In this document: positions 17,179 to 25,819 of the stretch, piece by piece
Position numbering within the stretch: the first letter of the stretch is position 1
Layout: each line of letters begins with the position of its first letter
Assembly (NCBI RefSeq): GCF_040932005.1
Contig: NZ_CP162414.1
Location: 399,501-463,500 of the forward strand
Direction of reading: 5' to 3'
DNA: 64,000 nucleotides
Origin: Aestuariibius sp. HNIBRBA575
GTDB taxonomy: Bacteria; Pseudomonadota; Alphaproteobacteria; Rhodobacterales; Rhodobacteraceae
Notes under the pieces: model-generated
The model's database searches: none
Seen by the model: the letters and a program-made list of their open reading frames with translations, nothing else
Told to the model about the DNA's origin: nothing
Translations under genes and position numbers: made by a program

Positions 17179-17514
17179 TTAGCTTGGCTGTGCAATCACA
17201 TCCGCAACGGCACCGCGTAGGATCGAAACCGCCTGCGTAAAGGCAAAGCCCAGCGCGACAAACATCAATCCCAGTGCCAAGATCAAAGTGGTGGGGGCGG
17301 GGGCTGCAAAGCTGCTTAATACCAGCCCCAACAGGATCAGCCCGCCCATCCCAATGGTAAAGAAGCCTGTGATCAATGAGGTCAGGATGATTTGCATCGT
17401 CGGGGCATTTTGGGTGCATTTACCCATTTGCTGCCCGACTTGGTTCAGCCGCAGGGTCAGGACCGCCAGAACGGCAACACCGATCACGAAATACACAATA
17501 TACGCTAGGGTCAT
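17179..17514 (-). CDS. Small membrane protein of unknown function
   Basis: 111 residues with three hydrophobic helices (about 2-20, 42-65, 72-95) and a short cysteine-containing loop (KCTQNAP). It starts one base after the 17516 gene stops and is clearly co-transcribed with the paralogous pair on either side. The family is not recognised. Confidence 0.7.
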   Translation of the reverse strand: MTLAYIVYFVIGVAVLAVLTLRLNQVGQQMGKCTQNAPTMQIILTSLITGFFTIGMGGLILLGLVLSSFAAPAPTTLILALGLMFVALGFAFTQAVSILRGAVADVIAQPS

Positions 17515-17515
17515 T

Positions 17516-18076
17516 TCAGACCTCCTTTTCTACAGAGTTTTCAAGAATGTCTCGGATGTCGGGGTCTTTGGGCCGGGGCTCAATCTTGGCGAACCGTTTG
17601 TACAGCCAACCAAATACGGCCCCCCAAATCATCGAAAATAACAGGCCAAACATCAGCATAAATGCCATAATCGCCAAAAGGCTGTCCCATTCGATGTGAC
17701 CGAGGACTGCAATTTCATAGGCCAGAACAAAGATCGGGGTGCCCAGAAAATGTGCCACAACCGACCGGCCCACAAAGTCGACATTTGGGCCGGACCGGGC
17801 AATTCCCATCCATAAAACGGGGCCCCCGATGATCAGCCATGGAATGCCACCAAACAGCACTGCGGCCACAGGGATCAGCACGACCCAAAAGCCCAGCAAG
17901 GCCACCAACAATGGCGTCGCGATCAGGGCGATGGCAAACGGTCCAGCCGCCACTTTGTGGTGCGACACCGGTTTGGGGCTGGGCAAAAGCGCAAGTTTGA
18001 GCATCGGTTTTGTTGGGATGAGCGCGCCGCGAAACGGTGGAAGGATTGGAACGGATTTTCCTGCAATGCCTGACAT
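17516..18076 (-). CDS. Multi-pass membrane protein, paralog of the gene at 16625
   Basis: 186 residues. After a polar proline-rich start of about 40 residues come about four hydrophobic helices including VVLIPVAAVLFGGIPWLIIGGPVLWMGIARSGP and HFLGTPIFVLAYE, shared with the 16625 product. The C-terminus is charged. The upstream sequence overlapping the ribosome site (18077-18094) matches 15 of 18 positions of the palindrome in front of the GbsR/MarR gene, suggesting control by that regulator. Confidence 0.7.
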   Translation of the reverse strand: MSGIAGKSVPILPPFRGALIPTKPMLKLALLPSPKPVSHHKVAAGPFAIALIATPLLVALLGFWVVLIPVAAVLFGGIPWLIIGGPVLWMGIARSGPNVDFVGRSVVAHFLGTPIFVLAYEIAVLGHIEWDSLLAIMAFMLMFGLLFSMIWGAVFGWLYKRFAKIEPRPKDPDIRDILENSVEKEV

Positions 18077-18094
18077 TTCTGTAATCTCCGAAAT
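18077..18094. promoter_or_regulatory. Operator-like half-palindrome before the 17516 gene
   Basis: On the minus strand TTTCGGAGATTACAGAAA, against TTTCTGTCATTACAGAAA in front of the GbsR/MarR gene (15 of 18 identical). It covers the Shine-Dalgarno GGAG. Binding here would block initiation of the membrane-protein operon. Confidence 0.45.
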
Positions 18095-18131
18095 TTATGG
18101 GCAAATGAACACGCCCTCGTTTGCATTTGTC

Positions 18132-18665
18132 TTAGTCTTTGCCACCTGTGGGTAAGAAACGCGCCACTTTAGAGCCAAGCTTGATTGCGGCCATCTGCAC
18201 CTTGCGGGGCAGGCGGGACACGTCGACATACCATGCGTCATACATTTCCATCACGGTCAATGTTTCGGCCATGCGGTTTTTGACATCCTCGGGGGTTTGG
18301 TCCTGATCTGAATCTGACATCACATCGCGCAAGGCGTTGATTGTGGGTAGAAATTCACGTTCCCGACGTTCGGCGATCACGATATCCACCAGATCATACA
18401 TGTCGCGCACAGATGTGAAATGATCCCGGCGATCCCCCAGTTCACGACTGGATTTCACCAGCTTCCAGCCCTGCAATTCCTTTAGCGCTGTGGACACGTT
18501 TGACCGCGCCAGATTCAGCGTTTCACAGATATCGTCCGCCGTCATGGGGCCGGGTGCGATATGCAGCAAGGCGTGGATCTGGGCGACGGACCGGTTGGTG
18601 CCCCATTTGGTCCCCATTTCCCCCCAATGAAGGATAAAGCGCTGCATAGAATCGGTCAGGTGCAT
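18132..18665 (-). CDS. GbsR/MarR-type winged-helix regulator
   Basis: 177 residues from the ATG at 18665 (GGGA six bases upstream); a TTG four codons earlier is weaker. The winged helix (about 25-90) has MTADDICETLNLARSNVSTALKELQGWKLVK, then RRDHFTSVRDMYDLV, as in GbsR-like proteins that sense small ligands. Its promoter carries a 7-bp-arm palindrome (TTTCTGT/ACAGAAA), suggesting autoregulation. It is upstream of, and on the same strand as, the membrane-protein set at 16.6-18.1 kb. Confidence 0.83.
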   Translation of the reverse strand: MHLTDSMQRFILHWGEMGTKWGTNRSVAQIHALLHIAPGPMTADDICETLNLARSNVSTALKELQGWKLVKSSRELGDRRDHFTSVRDMYDLVDIVIAERREREFLPTINALRDVMSDSDQDQTPEDVKNRMAETLTVMEMYDAWYVDVSRLPRKVQMAAIKLGSKVARFLPTGGKD

Positions 18666-18678
18666 TTTGATTCCCAAT

Positions 18679-18696
18679 TTTCTGTAATGACAGAAA
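18679..18696. promoter_or_regulatory. Palindromic operator upstream of the GbsR/MarR gene
   Basis: TTTCTGT-AATG-ACAGAAA is a perfect 7-bp inverted repeat located 13-31 bp before the ATG, a typical position for an autorepressor site. A degenerate copy precedes the next operon at 18077. Confidence 0.6.
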
Positions 18697-18743
18697 TATC
18701 AGAATTTCACGACAAAAGTCAAGCGACCCGAGGGGACATTGAA

Positions 18744-19349
18744 TTATTTTTGTCCGATCTTGGTTTCTGTCCCGGCGCGTAGGCGCTGAATATTGGCCCA
18801 GTGGCGCGCATAGATCAGCAAGGCCAGCACGATGCCGAAAACGAACCCATAATGGAAACCGAGGACAAACATATAGACAGGTGTGAACCCCGCCGCCAAC
18901 AGCGCCGACATGGACGAATAACGGGTGATCGCCGCCACCAGCAACCACGTGGCCCCCGCGATCAGCCCAATCGGCCAAGCCCAAGCCAGCAGAATACCAA
19001 AGAAGGTCGCGACCCCTTTGCCGCCTTTGAACCGCAGCCAGATCGGAAAGCAATGCCCGATAAAGGCCATGAGCCCAGCCAATTGCACCGCGTCTTCGCC
19101 CGCGAAATGCCGGGCCAGCAGCACCGCAACCGCGCCTTTGCCGCCATCAAAGAGCAGCGTCAGGAAAGCCGCCTTTTTGTTGCCCGTGCGCAAAACATTG
19201 GTGGCACCGATATTGCCCGATCCAATGTCGCGCAAATTGCCCAGCCCAAACACCCGCGCCAACAGCACCCCAAACGGAACCGAGCCGAGCAGATAGCCAA
19301 ACGCGGCCCAAAACACCAAGATTTGCATCGCAGAGCTGATTTCCGGCAT
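18744..19349 (-). CDS. plsY: Glycerol-3-phosphate acyltransferase PlsY
   Basis: 201 residues, a multi-pass inner-membrane enzyme that transfers acyl from acyl-phosphate to glycerol-3-phosphate, the first step of phospholipid synthesis. It shows the three PlsY motifs: GSVPFGVLLARVFGLGNLRDIGSGNIGATNVLRTG, then GGKGAVAVLLARHF, and RFKGGKGVATFFGILL. It lies 84 bp downstream of pyrC on the same strand, an arrangement usual in Rhodobacteraceae. Confidence 0.95.
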   Translation of the reverse strand: MPEISSAMQILVFWAAFGYLLGSVPFGVLLARVFGLGNLRDIGSGNIGATNVLRTGNKKAAFLTLLFDGGKGAVAVLLARHFAGEDAVQLAGLMAFIGHCFPIWLRFKGGKGVATFFGILLAWAWPIGLIAGATWLLVAAITRYSSMSALLAAGFTPVYMFVLGFHYGFVFGIVLALLIYARHWANIQRLRAGTETKIGQK

Positions 19350-19433
19350 GGTCCATTCCCTAAAATTTGCTGTGCCTTATCAATGCCCGATCCCATGCAT
19401 CCCGTCGAGGGGTCATGCAATCGCGCCAAACCG

Positions 19434-20717
19434 CTAGGCTGTGACGCAGGTGCCACCAACCCACGTGCCTTTGACCCGGCCCTGCATACGTGCGCCGTCA
19501 AAGGGCGTGTTTTTTGATTTCGATTGCAGTTTAAACCGATCCATCACAAAGGGCGCATCCGGATCAAACAGCACCAAATCCGCAGGCGCGCCGACATTTA
19601 GCCGCCCGGTATCCAGCCCCAACCGTTTGGACGGGTTCAGCGACAGCGCCCGGAACAATTGCGCCAATGTCAGATGGCCATTATGCACCAACCGCAACGC
19701 GGCGGGCAGCAATGTTTCCAGCGCAACGGCGCCTGATGCGGCTTCTTCGAATGGCAGCCGTTTGCTTTCTTCATCTTGCGGTGTGTGCATGGAACAGACC
19801 ACATCGATCAGGCCCGATGCCACGGCTTGGATCACGGCCAAACGGTCCTCTTCTGACCTGAGCGGGGGTTTGACCTTAAAAAAGGTCCGGTAATCCGCCA
19901 CGTCAAATTCATTCAATGTCAGATGGTGAATGCCCACACCGGCGGTGATATCAAACCCGTTGTTTTTGGCGCGTTCCAGCGCGGGCAGGGCCCGTGCGGT
20001 GGTGATCTGATCCACATGCATCCGCGCGCCGGTCATTTCCAGCAGCGCGACATCGCGGTCCAGCCCCATCCGTTCGGCCATGGGCGACACGCCGGGCAAT
20101 CCGCGCAACGACGCGAATTTGCCAGAGGTCACCGCCGCGCCTTTGGACAGAACCGGCTCTTGGGGGTGCATGACGACCAGCGCGCCCAATGATCGCGCAT
20201 AGGTCAGCGCACGGCTCAGCACTTTGTTATCGGTGCAGACCTGATCGCAATCGGTGAAAGCCACCGCGCCTGCATCCATCAGGAACCCGATTTCGGTCAT
20301 TTCCCGACCCGCGCGTCCCTTGGTCAGGGCGGCCATGGGCAGCACACGCACGGGCGCGTCCGCACTGGCGCGACGGGCAACAAATTCAAGGATTTCCGGA
20401 GTGTCGATAGCCGGGGCGGTATCTGGCCGTGTGACAATCGTTGTCACGCCACCCGCCGCAGCGGCCCGTCCGGCGGATCGAAAGCTTTCTTTGTGCCGCT
20501 CGCCCGGCTCAGACACTTTGACACCCCAATCTACGATCCCCGGCGCCAAACAGGCCCCAGCGCAATCCACCACCTCTGCATCGCCAATCGCGGCGGAATC
20601 ATGGGCATCTTGTGCAAAAATATGTGTGATCACCCCCCCCTGAACCAGCAGTGAACCGGTGGTTTCGGTCTGGGCTTCGGGGTCAATCAGACGGGCATTG
20701 GTGAAAAAGGTGTTCAT
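19434..20717 (-). CDS. pyrC: Dihydroorotase (class I, PyrC)
   Basis: 427 residues from the ATG at 20717, which overlaps the preceding stop (ATGA). It has the amidohydrolase layout: composite N-terminal strand domain (FTNARLIDPEAQTET), then GVKVSEPGERHKESFRSAGRAAAAGGVTTI and a C-terminal NPSKRLGLDTGRLNVGAPADLVLFDPD. The usual DxHxH metal motif is changed to VDWGVKVSEPGE, a known feature of the PyrC-prime or class I multifunctional-type forms associated with PyrB. It may therefore be a noncatalytic partner of the aspartate carbamoyltransferase, or active with a different site; this should be read with care. Confidence 0.85.
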   Translation of the reverse strand: MNTFFTNARLIDPEAQTETTGSLLVQGGVITHIFAQDAHDSAAIGDAEVVDCAGACLAPGIVDWGVKVSEPGERHKESFRSAGRAAAAGGVTTIVTRPDTAPAIDTPEILEFVARRASADAPVRVLPMAALTKGRAGREMTEIGFLMDAGAVAFTDCDQVCTDNKVLSRALTYARSLGALVVMHPQEPVLSKGAAVTSGKFASLRGLPGVSPMAERMGLDRDVALLEMTGARMHVDQITTARALPALERAKNNGFDITAGVGIHHLTLNEFDVADYRTFFKVKPPLRSEEDRLAVIQAVASGLIDVVCSMHTPQDEESKRLPFEEAASGAVALETLLPAALRLVHNGHLTLAQLFRALSLNPSKRLGLDTGRLNVGAPADLVLFDPDAPFVMDRFKLQSKSKNTPFDGARMQGRVKGTWVGGTCVTA

Positions 20718-21151
20718 ATGCGGTCTCCGGCTTGGGCTGCCTTGATCTGCCGTTTTGTGGCATCCGTGTCCAGTTGATACTTGATCAGATGTTTGTCGCC
20801 TGTGGCCGTGACCACCTGCACAGCAGACCCCAGTGATTTGATGTCCTGAATGTCTGACAGCGCTGTGATCCGATTGCCCGGCCCCAACAGCCGTTGATTG
20901 GTTAGATCCCAACGCACGGCCAGTTCGTCCGACGCCACGTAGAACACCCGCACCGCCACGGCCAGCAATCCCCCCACAGCCCCGGTCCAGACATGCGGAT
21001 TGCCCATGAACCACAGGATCGCCATGCCCAGCGCCATTGCCCCTGCCGCCAACCACGCCCCATTGCGATAATAGGTGCCACGATGTGCAACAAAGGATGT
21101 GATCACCGTTTCATTGTCCGCCAAAGGGCTGGTTGGGGTCAGTGCGTACAT
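20714..21151 (-). CDS. PH-like membrane protein in the pyr operon
   Basis: 145 residues: two transmembrane helices (about 35-70), then a small beta-rich domain (VFYVASDELAVRWDLTNQRLLGPGNRITALSDIQDIKSLGSAVQVVT) of the bacterial PH type. It is coupled to pyrC by ATGA. Two larger relatives lie immediately upstream. The function is unknown. Position in a pyrB-pyrC operon suggests membrane association of pyrimidine enzymes or simple genomic habit. Confidence 0.7.
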   Translation of the reverse strand: MYALTPTSPLADNETVITSFVAHRGTYYRNGAWLAAGAMALGMAILWFMGNPHVWTGAVGGLLAVAVRVFYVASDELAVRWDLTNQRLLGPGNRITALSDIQDIKSLGSAVQVVTATGDKHLIKYQLDTDATKRQIKAAQAGDRI

Positions 21152-21160
21152 GTTCGTCCC

Positions 21161-21712
21161 TTAATGTTGGCCGGTTTCGTCTTTGGCCCGCAGTTTGTCC
21201 TGCAAATCACGCATGATGCGATAGACTTCTCGGTCGTCTCTTATCCGTTCAAACCCAAAGCGCACATCCCGTGTGCCTGCGTCATCGGTGATTTCTTTGG
21301 TGCCAAATACCACTTTGCCCAGGGCACCATCGAATAGATGAATTTCAGTGTCCTTCGTAATGAGGTACGAATCCAAGGACTTAAACCAGAACAGCGGGTT
21401 GCGGGCGATGATCGCCCGTCGGTCGGTCAGGGTGTACCATGTGCGTCTACGTCGCATCGGATGTTTGAACAGTGCCCCAAATGCCATAGATAGGCCCACC
21501 AGCAAATGTAGGAACCCGAATTGCCAGCCAAAGCCGCGCATTCCGGCCCCGACAATCATCACCGCGATGGAAAAACCGGCAAATCCCAGACCGATCGCAA
21601 AGGTCATGAACGAAGAAAAGTCCAACTCGATGGAGCCATCTGGCTTGCCTTGCCACAAAACGGTTTCATCGGGCCGCAAGATGCCTTCCCAGCCGGTGTC
21701 TTTGTAATTCAT
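21161..21712 (-). CDS. PH-like membrane protein in the pyr operon
   Basis: 183 residues beginning MNYKDTGWEGILRPDETVLWQGKPDGSIELD. The LRPDETVLWQGxP motif and two hydrophobic helices (about 35-75) are shared with the gene at 21709, so the two are paralogs. A PH-like region follows (WYTLTDRRAIIARNPLFW). The start overlaps the upstream stop (ATGA). The family is often left as hypothetical. Confidence 0.72.
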   Translation of the reverse strand: MNYKDTGWEGILRPDETVLWQGKPDGSIELDFSSFMTFAIGLGFAGFSIAVMIVGAGMRGFGWQFGFLHLLVGLSMAFGALFKHPMRRRRTWYTLTDRRAIIARNPLFWFKSLDSYLITKDTEIHLFDGALGKVVFGTKEITDDAGTRDVRFGFERIRDDREVYRIMRDLQDKLRAKDETGQH

Positions 21713-22272
21713 ACCGCTTTGCCCCGGATGGATTTTAACGCTTTTTCAGCGGCTTGCGCGTCGTCTGCGGATAGGAAATTGAACGCACGAACCCCGCCGC
21801 CTTCGATCCGGGTTTCAGATGGGCCTGTGCGCACGCGGCGGCGTCTAAACCGGATGAACACCACTTGCACGCCATGTTTACGGCTTGGGTTCACTTCGAT
21901 TTTGGACGATTTCGCAACGGGATAGCGATGCGCGATGTCGCCCACAGCAATCACCGCGCGGGTTTTGGTCACGCCGTATTGTGTGCGCATCAAGGCGCGT
22001 TTGCCAAGGATGGGCATGACAATTCGAAACACAATGGCCAGCGTGCCGCTGATCACAAGAAACCCAATCCAAATGCCGAACGCGCCGTCCATTTCATCCA
22101 GATTGTTCAGTCCCAAAAGCAAAACCACCAAAAAACACAGCAGCATGACCACGCCAAAGATGCGAAAAATCGCACCGCCATGTTTGATCTTTGAGGTTTG
22201 TGTTGGCGCACCCTGCCAAATCAGGGTTTCATCGGGCTTCAGCAACCCCGACAAATCAGGAAGGTCAGTCAT
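21709..22272 (-). CDS. PH-like membrane protein in the pyr operon
   Basis: 187 residues with LLKPDETLIWQGAPTQTSKIK, two hydrophobic helices (about 35-80) and a domain containing QYGVTKTRAVIAVGDIAHRYPVAKSSKIEVNPSRKHGVQVVFIRFRRRR. It is a paralog of the 21161 product. Overlapping stop and start (ATGA) with that gene imply coupled translation. No enzyme motif is visible. Confidence 0.72.
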   Translation of the reverse strand: MTDLPDLSGLLKPDETLIWQGAPTQTSKIKHGGAIFRIFGVVMLLCFLVVLLLGLNNLDEMDGAFGIWIGFLVISGTLAIVFRIVMPILGKRALMRTQYGVTKTRAVIAVGDIAHRYPVAKSSKIEVNPSRKHGVQVVFIRFRRRRVRTGPSETRIEGGGVRAFNFLSADDAQAAEKALKSIRGKAV

Positions 22273-22327
22273 ATCAAATTTCCTAAATAGAATTTAATCA
22301 ATGACCGACCTATACCGCATTTTTAAT

Positions 22328-22882
22328 TTATCCCGCGACCCAGATCATCATGCCCACAATCGCGAACATCACAATCATCGCATAAAGCGCGATTTTGCCG
22401 CCAATTGCGGCGTCTGATTTCACTTTCTTTGCTGGCTTGCTTAGATTGCCTTGGGCGGATTTGGCATAGAGTTTATCCATCGGCGCAATTGGATTGGCGT
22501 CGGGATAGTGACCGATCAACCGCAATGGCGGTTTGGGGGATAGTGTTTTTGATCGCACCGCGTCGCTAAAGACCAGCAAAACATGCCCCGTCAACGCATT
22601 CAGCTGATCCGCGTCCGCGCCAACGGCATCCTCGTCCAGCCCGTTTGCTTCGGTTAAATAGCGTGCAAAACCATATTCCTGCATGGTTTGCGCTTCGAAA
22701 ACTTCGATAAAATCGTGATCCAGCCAATCCAGCCCCAAAGCATCACAAAGCGGCCAATCCCGCAATTCGCCATGGTCTGAATAGGTTTCGGCCTGAAATG
22801 CGGCAATGGCCGTGTCAGGTAAATCAATCGCGAAAACCCAGACCGCGCGCCCGTATTCTGGAACATTCAGCGGGGTGGTCAT
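22328..22882 (-). CDS. Tail-anchored protein of unknown function next to pyrB
   Basis: 184 residues. The soluble part (1-150) begins with an acidic, aromatic-rich domain ([39 protein letters not shown]). The C-terminal 25 residues are one hydrophobic helix ([21 protein letters not shown]), so it is probably anchored by its tail. The start overlaps the pyrB stop (ATGA). The family is not recognised. Its position suggests a membrane adaptor, but that is only inference. Confidence 0.68.
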   Translation of the reverse strand: MTTPLNVPEYGRAVWVFAIDLPDTAIAAFQAETYSDHGELRDWPLCDALGLDWLDHDFIEVFEAQTMQEYGFARYLTEANGLDEDAVGADADQLNALTGHVLLVFSDAVRSKTLSPKPPLRLIGHYPDANPIAPMDKLYAKSAQGNLSKPAKKVKSDAAIGGKIALYAMIVMFAIVGMMIWVAG

Positions 22883-23844
22883 ACCATCACGCCCGCTTCA
22901 GATGCCCCCGCCCGACGGTCCCGCAGATTGCGCGCCAGCAAATCCATCGCCGCCATCCGCACGGCCACGCCCATTTCGACCTGTTCCTGAATAACGGACC
23001 GGTTGATGTCATCGGCAATGGTGCCGTCAATTTCCACGCCGCGGTTCATCGGACCGGGATGCATGACAATCGCGTCCGGCTTGGCAAAGGCCAGTTTTTG
23101 CGCATCCAACCCGTATCGGTGGAAATATTCACGTTCGGACGGAATAAACCCGCCATCCATGCGTTCCTTTTGCAGCCTGAGCATCATGACAACGTCAACG
23201 TCCTGCAGGCCCTCTTGCATGTTGTCGAACACTTCGACACCAAATTCCTGCACGCCCGACGGCATCAAGGTGGGCGGCGCGATCAGGCGCACGCGGTTTT
23301 CCATTTTGCCCAGCAGCATGATGTTGGACCGGGCCACGCGGCTATGGGCAATGTCACCGCAAATCGCGATCGACAGACGGTGCAGGCGGCCTTTGGCCCG
23401 GCGAATGGTCAACGCATCCAACAGCGCCTGAGTGGGGTGTTCGTGACGGCCATCCCCGGCATTCAGCACCGCGCAATTGACCTTTTGCGCCAATAGATCC
23501 ACCGCGCCCGAATGGGGATGGCGCACCACCAACAGATCCGGATGCATTGCGTTCAGCGTCAGGGCGGTATCAATCAGGGTTTCGCCCTTCTTGATCGAAC
23601 TGGCCTGCATCGCCATGTTCATCACATCCGCGCCCAGCCGTTTGCCCGCCAATTCAAAACTGGCCTGCGTGCGGGTCGAATTTTCAAAGAACATGTTGAT
23701 CTGGGTCATGCCCGCCAACACGTCGGAATGTTTGACCGCACCCCGGTTCAGATCAACATAGCTGTCTGCCAAATCCAGCAACGCGGTGATTTCGGTTGGA
23801 TGCAGATGTTCGATGCCAAGAAGGTGCTGCGCGCGAAATGTCAT
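22879..23844 (-). CDS. pyrB: Aspartate carbamoyltransferase catalytic subunit
   Basis: 321 residues from the ATG at 23844 (GGAGGCCCC directly before it). It condenses carbamoyl phosphate and aspartate in pyrimidine synthesis. [25 protein letters not shown] is the carbamoyl-phosphate loop (SxRT), KKGETLIDT is the flexible loop, and [18 protein letters not shown] and [12 protein letters not shown] are conserved. Length is usual for the family. It opens a six-gene coupled operon ending in pyrC. Confidence 0.95.
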   Translation of the reverse strand: MTFRAQHLLGIEHLHPTEITALLDLADSYVDLNRGAVKHSDVLAGMTQINMFFENSTRTQASFELAGKRLGADVMNMAMQASSIKKGETLIDTALTLNAMHPDLLVVRHPHSGAVDLLAQKVNCAVLNAGDGRHEHPTQALLDALTIRRAKGRLHRLSIAICGDIAHSRVARSNIMLLGKMENRVRLIAPPTLMPSGVQEFGVEVFDNMQEGLQDVDVVMMLRLQKERMDGGFIPSEREYFHRYGLDAQKLAFAKPDAIVMHPGPMNRGVEIDGTIADDINRSVIQEQVEMGVAVRMAAMDLLARNLRDRRAGASEAGVMV

Positions 23845-23997
23845 GGGGCCTCCGGGATGGGTTGGCGTTTTATAGGCTGGGCCGTGGCTGGTGGAAAGGG
23901 CGCGACGCCGCAGCCAACAGGTTTTGGCCAACAAAAAGCGCGCCGTTCCAAGGCCCAAGGACTGTTGGTTTGGGTGGGATCGAATTAAGGTGCTAAT

Positions 23998-24786
23998 ATG
24001 GAATCGCTTTCACTGGATGATATGGACCCGCATGCCGCGCTGGCCCTGCTGGATTGGCAGGTCGAATTGGGCGTGGTTGAGGCGATCGGTGACGTTCCAA
24101 TTGACCGCTATGATCTGCCTGAACCGGTCGCAAAATCCGCATCCCAGCCCGCGTCAAATCAGGCCCCAGCCGTTCCAAAGGCCGCTGCCGACGATCCCGT
24201 CGCCGAAGCAGAAGCCGCCGCAAAACGCGCCAGCACCCTGCCGGAATTGGCCGCCGCCATGGAAGCCTATGACCATTGCACCCTGAAACGCGGGGCCCGG
24301 TCATTTGTGTTTGGGGCAGGTCAACCGGGGGCGCAGGTCATGATCATTGGCGACGCCCCGGATCGCGACGAAGACCGCGTGGGGCAACCCTTTGTTGGGC
24401 GCGCTGGGCAATTGCTGGACAAAATGACGATGGCGATTGGTCTGGATCGGAATGTGGACGGCGCGCTCTATCTGACCAATGTTTTGCCGTGGCGCCCATC
24501 CCAGAACCGCAATCCGGATGCCAAAGAATTTGCAATGATGTTGCCGTTTTTGCGACGTCACATTGCGCTGGTTGACCCCAAAGTGGTGATTTTGATGGGC
24601 AGTGGTCCCTGCACTGCGTTGCTGGGACGCGGGGCGATTTCGCGACTGCGGGGCAGTTGGGCAGATGTGGCCGGCAAACCCGCCATGCCGATTTTCCACC
24701 CGACCTATCTGATGCAGCGCCCGGCCGCCAAACGGGATGCTTGGGCGGATCTATTGGCTGTGCAGGCCAAATTGCGCAGCCAATAA
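23998..24786 (+). CDS. Uracil-DNA glycosylase family 4-like protein
   Basis: 262 residues. An Ala/Pro-rich N-terminal 80 residues precede the UDG core: [55 protein letters not shown] and [17 protein letters not shown]. Family 4 normally has GEAPGxxED; here it is GDAPDRDED. Only two cysteines are present in the whole protein (DHCTLK and GPCTAL), so the [4Fe-4S] cluster of thermophile-type family 4 enzymes cannot be built. It probably excises uracil from DNA. Divergent from pyrB. Confidence 0.85.
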   Translation: MESLSLDDMDPHAALALLDWQVELGVVEAIGDVPIDRYDLPEPVAKSASQPASNQAPAVPKAAADDPVAEAEAAAKRASTLPELAAAMEAYDHCTLKRGARSFVFGAGQPGAQVMIIGDAPDRDEDRVGQPFVGRAGQLLDKMTMAIGLDRNVDGALYLTNVLPWRPSQNRNPDAKEFAMMLPFLRRHIALVDPKVVILMGSGPCTALLGRGAISRLRGSWADVAGKPAMPIFHPTYLMQRPAAKRDAWADLLAVQAKLRSQ

Positions 24787-24896
24787 TCCCAGCGCATCTG
24801 GCTGATCAGAACGCTTTGCCACATGGTTGATCCAAAATCGGGATGCCATATTTACGACAAAGGCGCAGACCCCTTGCGCAACTGAAAGAGGCCGAC

Positions 24897-25439
24897 ATGT
24901 CCCGTATCGACGACACCAAAGAGTTCATCCCCGTTCGCATCGCTGTTTTGACCGTCAGTGACACACGCCAATTGGGGGATGACAAATCCGGTCAAACCTT
25001 GGTCGACCGGATTGAGGCCGCCGGTCATATTCTGGCAGATCGTGCGATCATCACAGACGAACGTGTTGAAATCGCAGATCAATTACGGGCTTGGTGCGCC
25101 AACCCAGACATCGACGTGATCATTTCGACCGGGGGAACCGGCCTGACTGGGCGGGACGTCACGGTTGAGGCACATCGCGACGTTTACGAAAAAGAAATCG
25201 ACGCCTTCGGGACGGTTTTCACCATCGTTTCGATGAAAAAGATCGGCACAAGCGCCGTTCAAAGCCGCGCCACCGGGGGCGTGTCGAATGGCACTTACCT
25301 GTTTGCGCTTCCCGGCAGTCCGGGCGCCTGCAAAGACGCGTGGGATGAAATTTTGCAACTTCAGCTCGATTACCGCCACAAGCCCTGCAACTTTGTCGAA
25401 ATATTTCCACGTTTGACTGAAAATCAGCGACGGAAATAA
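24897..25439 (+). CDS. moaB: Molybdenum cofactor biosynthesis protein MoaB/MogA-like
   Basis: 180 residues from the ATG at 24897 (GAAAGAGG upstream). The MoCF-binding fold is clear: RIAVLTVSDTRQLGDDKSGQTLVDRI, VDVIISTGGTGLTGRDVTVEA-type loop (TGGTGxTxRD), and LPGSPGACKDAWDEIL. It adenylylates or handles molybdopterin in molybdenum cofactor synthesis, needed for instance by the molybdenum hydroxylase at 38.9-41.6 kb. Confidence 0.93.
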   Translation: MSRIDDTKEFIPVRIAVLTVSDTRQLGDDKSGQTLVDRIEAAGHILADRAIITDERVEIADQLRAWCANPDIDVIISTGGTGLTGRDVTVEAHRDVYEKEIDAFGTVFTIVSMKKIGTSAVQSRATGGVSNGTYLFALPGSPGACKDAWDEILQLQLDYRHKPCNFVEIFPRLTENQRRK

Positions 25440-25819
25440 TACTCAAAAAACACCCATATCCTTGTGACTTAATCTACTGAGCCTGCAGGCACCGGCTCTT
25501 TGACAATCCGGTGTAAAAACTGCCTGATGCTGATCAACGGTGAGGATGGTTTAACCAATGACATCCCGCCACGTATCAAAGCAGAGCTAGGCGCGGCCGC
25601 ACCCAGCGATGGGTTGGTTTGTTCCAATTGAGTGCGGCCAACGGTTGATGGCGATACCCGGCTGAGGCCCTGAATACGCGGCCCTCTCTCTGGGGCAGAA
25701 GCTCGGGGGCAGAATTGCATTTGGGCTGTTTGTCTGTGCAATGGCGATCTGGTCGGCCAACGGGTTTTCACGGCATAAGGATGGCGTCCCCTGTCGCGCA
25801 GGCGCGCGCCGTGTTACGG
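25440..25819. other. Intergenic between moaB and the DsbD-N gene
   Basis: 380 bp between convergent genes. I see no motif-bearing frame and no strong terminator. A 100-codon minus-strand frame (25469-25771) has proline/serine-rich composition and no recognisable domain, so I do not call it. Confidence 0.5.

Noticed and set aside
18801..19517. 238-codon plus-strand frame over plsY and the end of pyrC
   Set aside because: Antisense shadow rich in Q, R and H, produced by high GC; plsY motifs are on the other strand.
22798..23496. 232-codon plus-strand frame over pyrB
   Set aside because: Antisense shadow; pyrB is certain on the minus strand.
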